NCBI GenBank assembly: GCA_025936205.1
Contig: JAICTU010000424.1
Span: forward strand, 1 to 8,111
Reading direction: 5' to 3'
Source: Polyangiaceae bacterium
GTDB taxonomy: Bacteria; Myxococcota; Polyangia; Polyangiales; Polyangiaceae
Length of the DNA: 8,111 nucleotides
How positions within the stretch are numbered: the first letter of the stretch is position 1; the number at the start of each line of letters is the position of its first letter. The position numbers were made by a program, and so were the translations under genes. Shown one piece after another: positions 7,745 through 8,111 of this stretch. The notes under the pieces were generated by a model, which worked only from the letters and a program-made list of their open reading frames with translations, made no database searches and was not told the origin of the DNA.

Positions 7745-7759
7745 TTGACCGGCCGTCAA
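7745..7759. promoter_or_regulatory. TTGAC/GTCAA inverted repeat upstream of the hydrolase gene
   Basis: TTGAC (7745-7749) and GTCAA (7755-7759) form 5-bp arms around a 5-bp centre. The repeat lies about 30 bp upstream of the hydrolase GTG. On the minus strand the arm TTGACG also resembles a -35 hexamer, but I see no good -10 at 16-18 bp. It could be an operator or part of the promoter of the hydrolase/YihY operon. A short palindrome can occur by chance. Confidence 0.3.
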
Positions 7760-7903
7760 TTCGCTGAAGGCCTCGAGCGGCCGGAGGTCCCCGCCGGCAG
7801 GGCCTGCTGCCGAGGCGGGCTCAAATACCGGAGCCGTTCTCGAAGCCCGGGCAAGCGCGCGATGAAGGCATCCGCGAGCTGGCTGCGCTGGCTCACCACT
7901 CCG

Positions 7904-7947
7904 TTATAGTGGACAATATTCCACAAGCGAGCCTGCACGTGCCAGGC
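7904..7947 (+). promoter_or_regulatory. AT-rich promoter-like hexamer with two palindromes before the right-edge gene
   Basis: TATAGT (7905-7910) is one of the best -10-like hexamers in a very GC-rich window, though no convincing -35 lies 16-18 bp upstream. It overlaps GTGGA (7909-7913) facing TCCAC (7920-7924), a 16-bp inverted repeat that would cover the predicted transcription start. A second imperfect palindrome at 7931-7947 is built around the perfect octamer GCACGTGC. The arrangement fits a repressor-controlled promoter for the gene starting near 7968. On the opposite strand the same site offers TATAAC, so direction is not certain. Confidence 0.4.
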
Positions 7948-7967
7948 ACTGCGCGGGGCCGGCGTTG

Positions 7968-8111
7968 GTGTCGCTGGTCAGCGGCAACCTGGGTTGCATC
8001 GGGTTCGTGCTGTGCATGCTGCTCGGCATGGGCCTGGTGTCGCGCGGAGCGCCCGCAGGCGAGCCGATGGATGGAATGACGCGTGCGGGCGCAGCGGCAT
8101 GCGGGTCGGCC
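7968..8111 (+). CDS. N-terminus of a probable secreted or membrane-anchored protein (3' end missing)
   Basis: The frame is open from the start codon to the window edge (48 codons). It begins with GTG, or TTG three bases earlier. The product starts VSLVSGNLGCIGFVLCMLL and is hydrophobic from about residue 9 to 26, followed by RGAPAGEP and a small-residue, polar stretch. That is the pattern of an export signal or a single membrane anchor, although no positive charge precedes the hydrophobic core, which weakens the signal-peptide reading. Cysteines at 10, 16 and 45 are present. A G-rich patch at 7955-7958 could serve as a weak ribosome binding site, and the promoter-like element at 7904-7947 lies about 20-60 bp upstream. 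The family cannot be judged from this fragment. Confidence 0.4.
   Translation, partial: MSLVSGNLGCIGFVLCMLLGMGLVSRGAPAGEPMDGMTRAGAAACGSA

Larger units (their letters stand above)
7716..7964. other. Intergenic region between divergent genes, rich in inverted repeats
   Basis: This 249-bp stretch separates the minus-strand hydrolase from the plus-strand right-edge gene and should hold promoters for both. It contains the repeats listed separately at 7745-7759 and 7904-7947. It also has GC-rich hairpins such as CGGCAG (7795-7800) with CTGCCG (7807-7812). A 60-codon minus-strand frame (7756-7938, GTG start) crosses it but has no family resemblance and runs over the AT-rich palindrome, so I do not call it a gene. 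Confidence 0.5.

Noticed and set aside
7795..7812. GC-rich hairpin as a terminator
   Set aside because: The stem is only 6 bp, there is no T-run, it follows no gene end, and such stems are common by chance at this GC content.
7862..7909. 15-codon plus-strand frame (MKASASWLRWLTTPL)
   Set aside because: It is too short to support, has no clear ribosome binding site, and ends within the predicted -10 element.
7756..7938. 60-codon minus-strand frame starting at GTG 7938
   Set aside because: It has no ribosome binding site or family match and runs through the promoter-like palindrome. The first third looks somewhat protein-like, so a gene remnant cannot be excluded.

Overview
This is a very GC-rich, densely coding bacterial chromosomal window. 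The codon use, the large secreted propeller-like protein and the orphan hybrid histidine kinase suggest a Myxococcota-like (deltaproteobacterial) soil or marine organism. That assignment is inference: there is no rRNA or other taxonomic marker. I see no tRNA, rRNA, CRISPR array, insertion sequence or phage gene.

Layout. The plus strand of the left two thirds carries three genes. First is the 3' part of a large, probably exported beta-propeller-like protein (1-2676, cut by the window edge). After 26 bp comes an Old Yellow Enzyme-family flavin ene-reductase (2703-3875). After a 107-bp gap with a strong hairpin (3891-3935) comes a soluble PAS-PAS-HisKA-HATPase-REC hybrid sensor kinase (3983-5926). 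The kinase runs tail to tail into a minus-strand pair: a putative lipoprotein of the alpha/beta-hydrolase fold (6846-7715) and, overlapping it by four bases in an ATGA junction, a YihY/BrkB-family inner-membrane protein (5923-6849). The two convergent transcription units overlap by four bases at their stop codons. Right of the hydrolase is a roughly 250-bp intergenic region with several inverted repeats and one conspicuous AT-rich spot. A probable plus-strand gene with an N-terminal hydrophobic segment then runs off the right edge.

How the parts relate. The hydrolase and YihY-family genes look translationally coupled and are probably one envelope-related operon. The propeller protein and the ene-reductase could share a transcript because of the short gap, but have no obvious functional link. 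The kinase has no separate response regulator in view and ends in its own receiver domain, so its output partner lies elsewhere. I find no convincing new multi-gene system. The points most worth a second look are the Arg-to-Val change in the flavin-phosphate loop of the ene-reductase, the shared stop codons of the convergent genes, the hairpin before the kinase, the operator-like palindromes before the right-edge gene, and a duplicated cysteine motif in the propeller-like protein.
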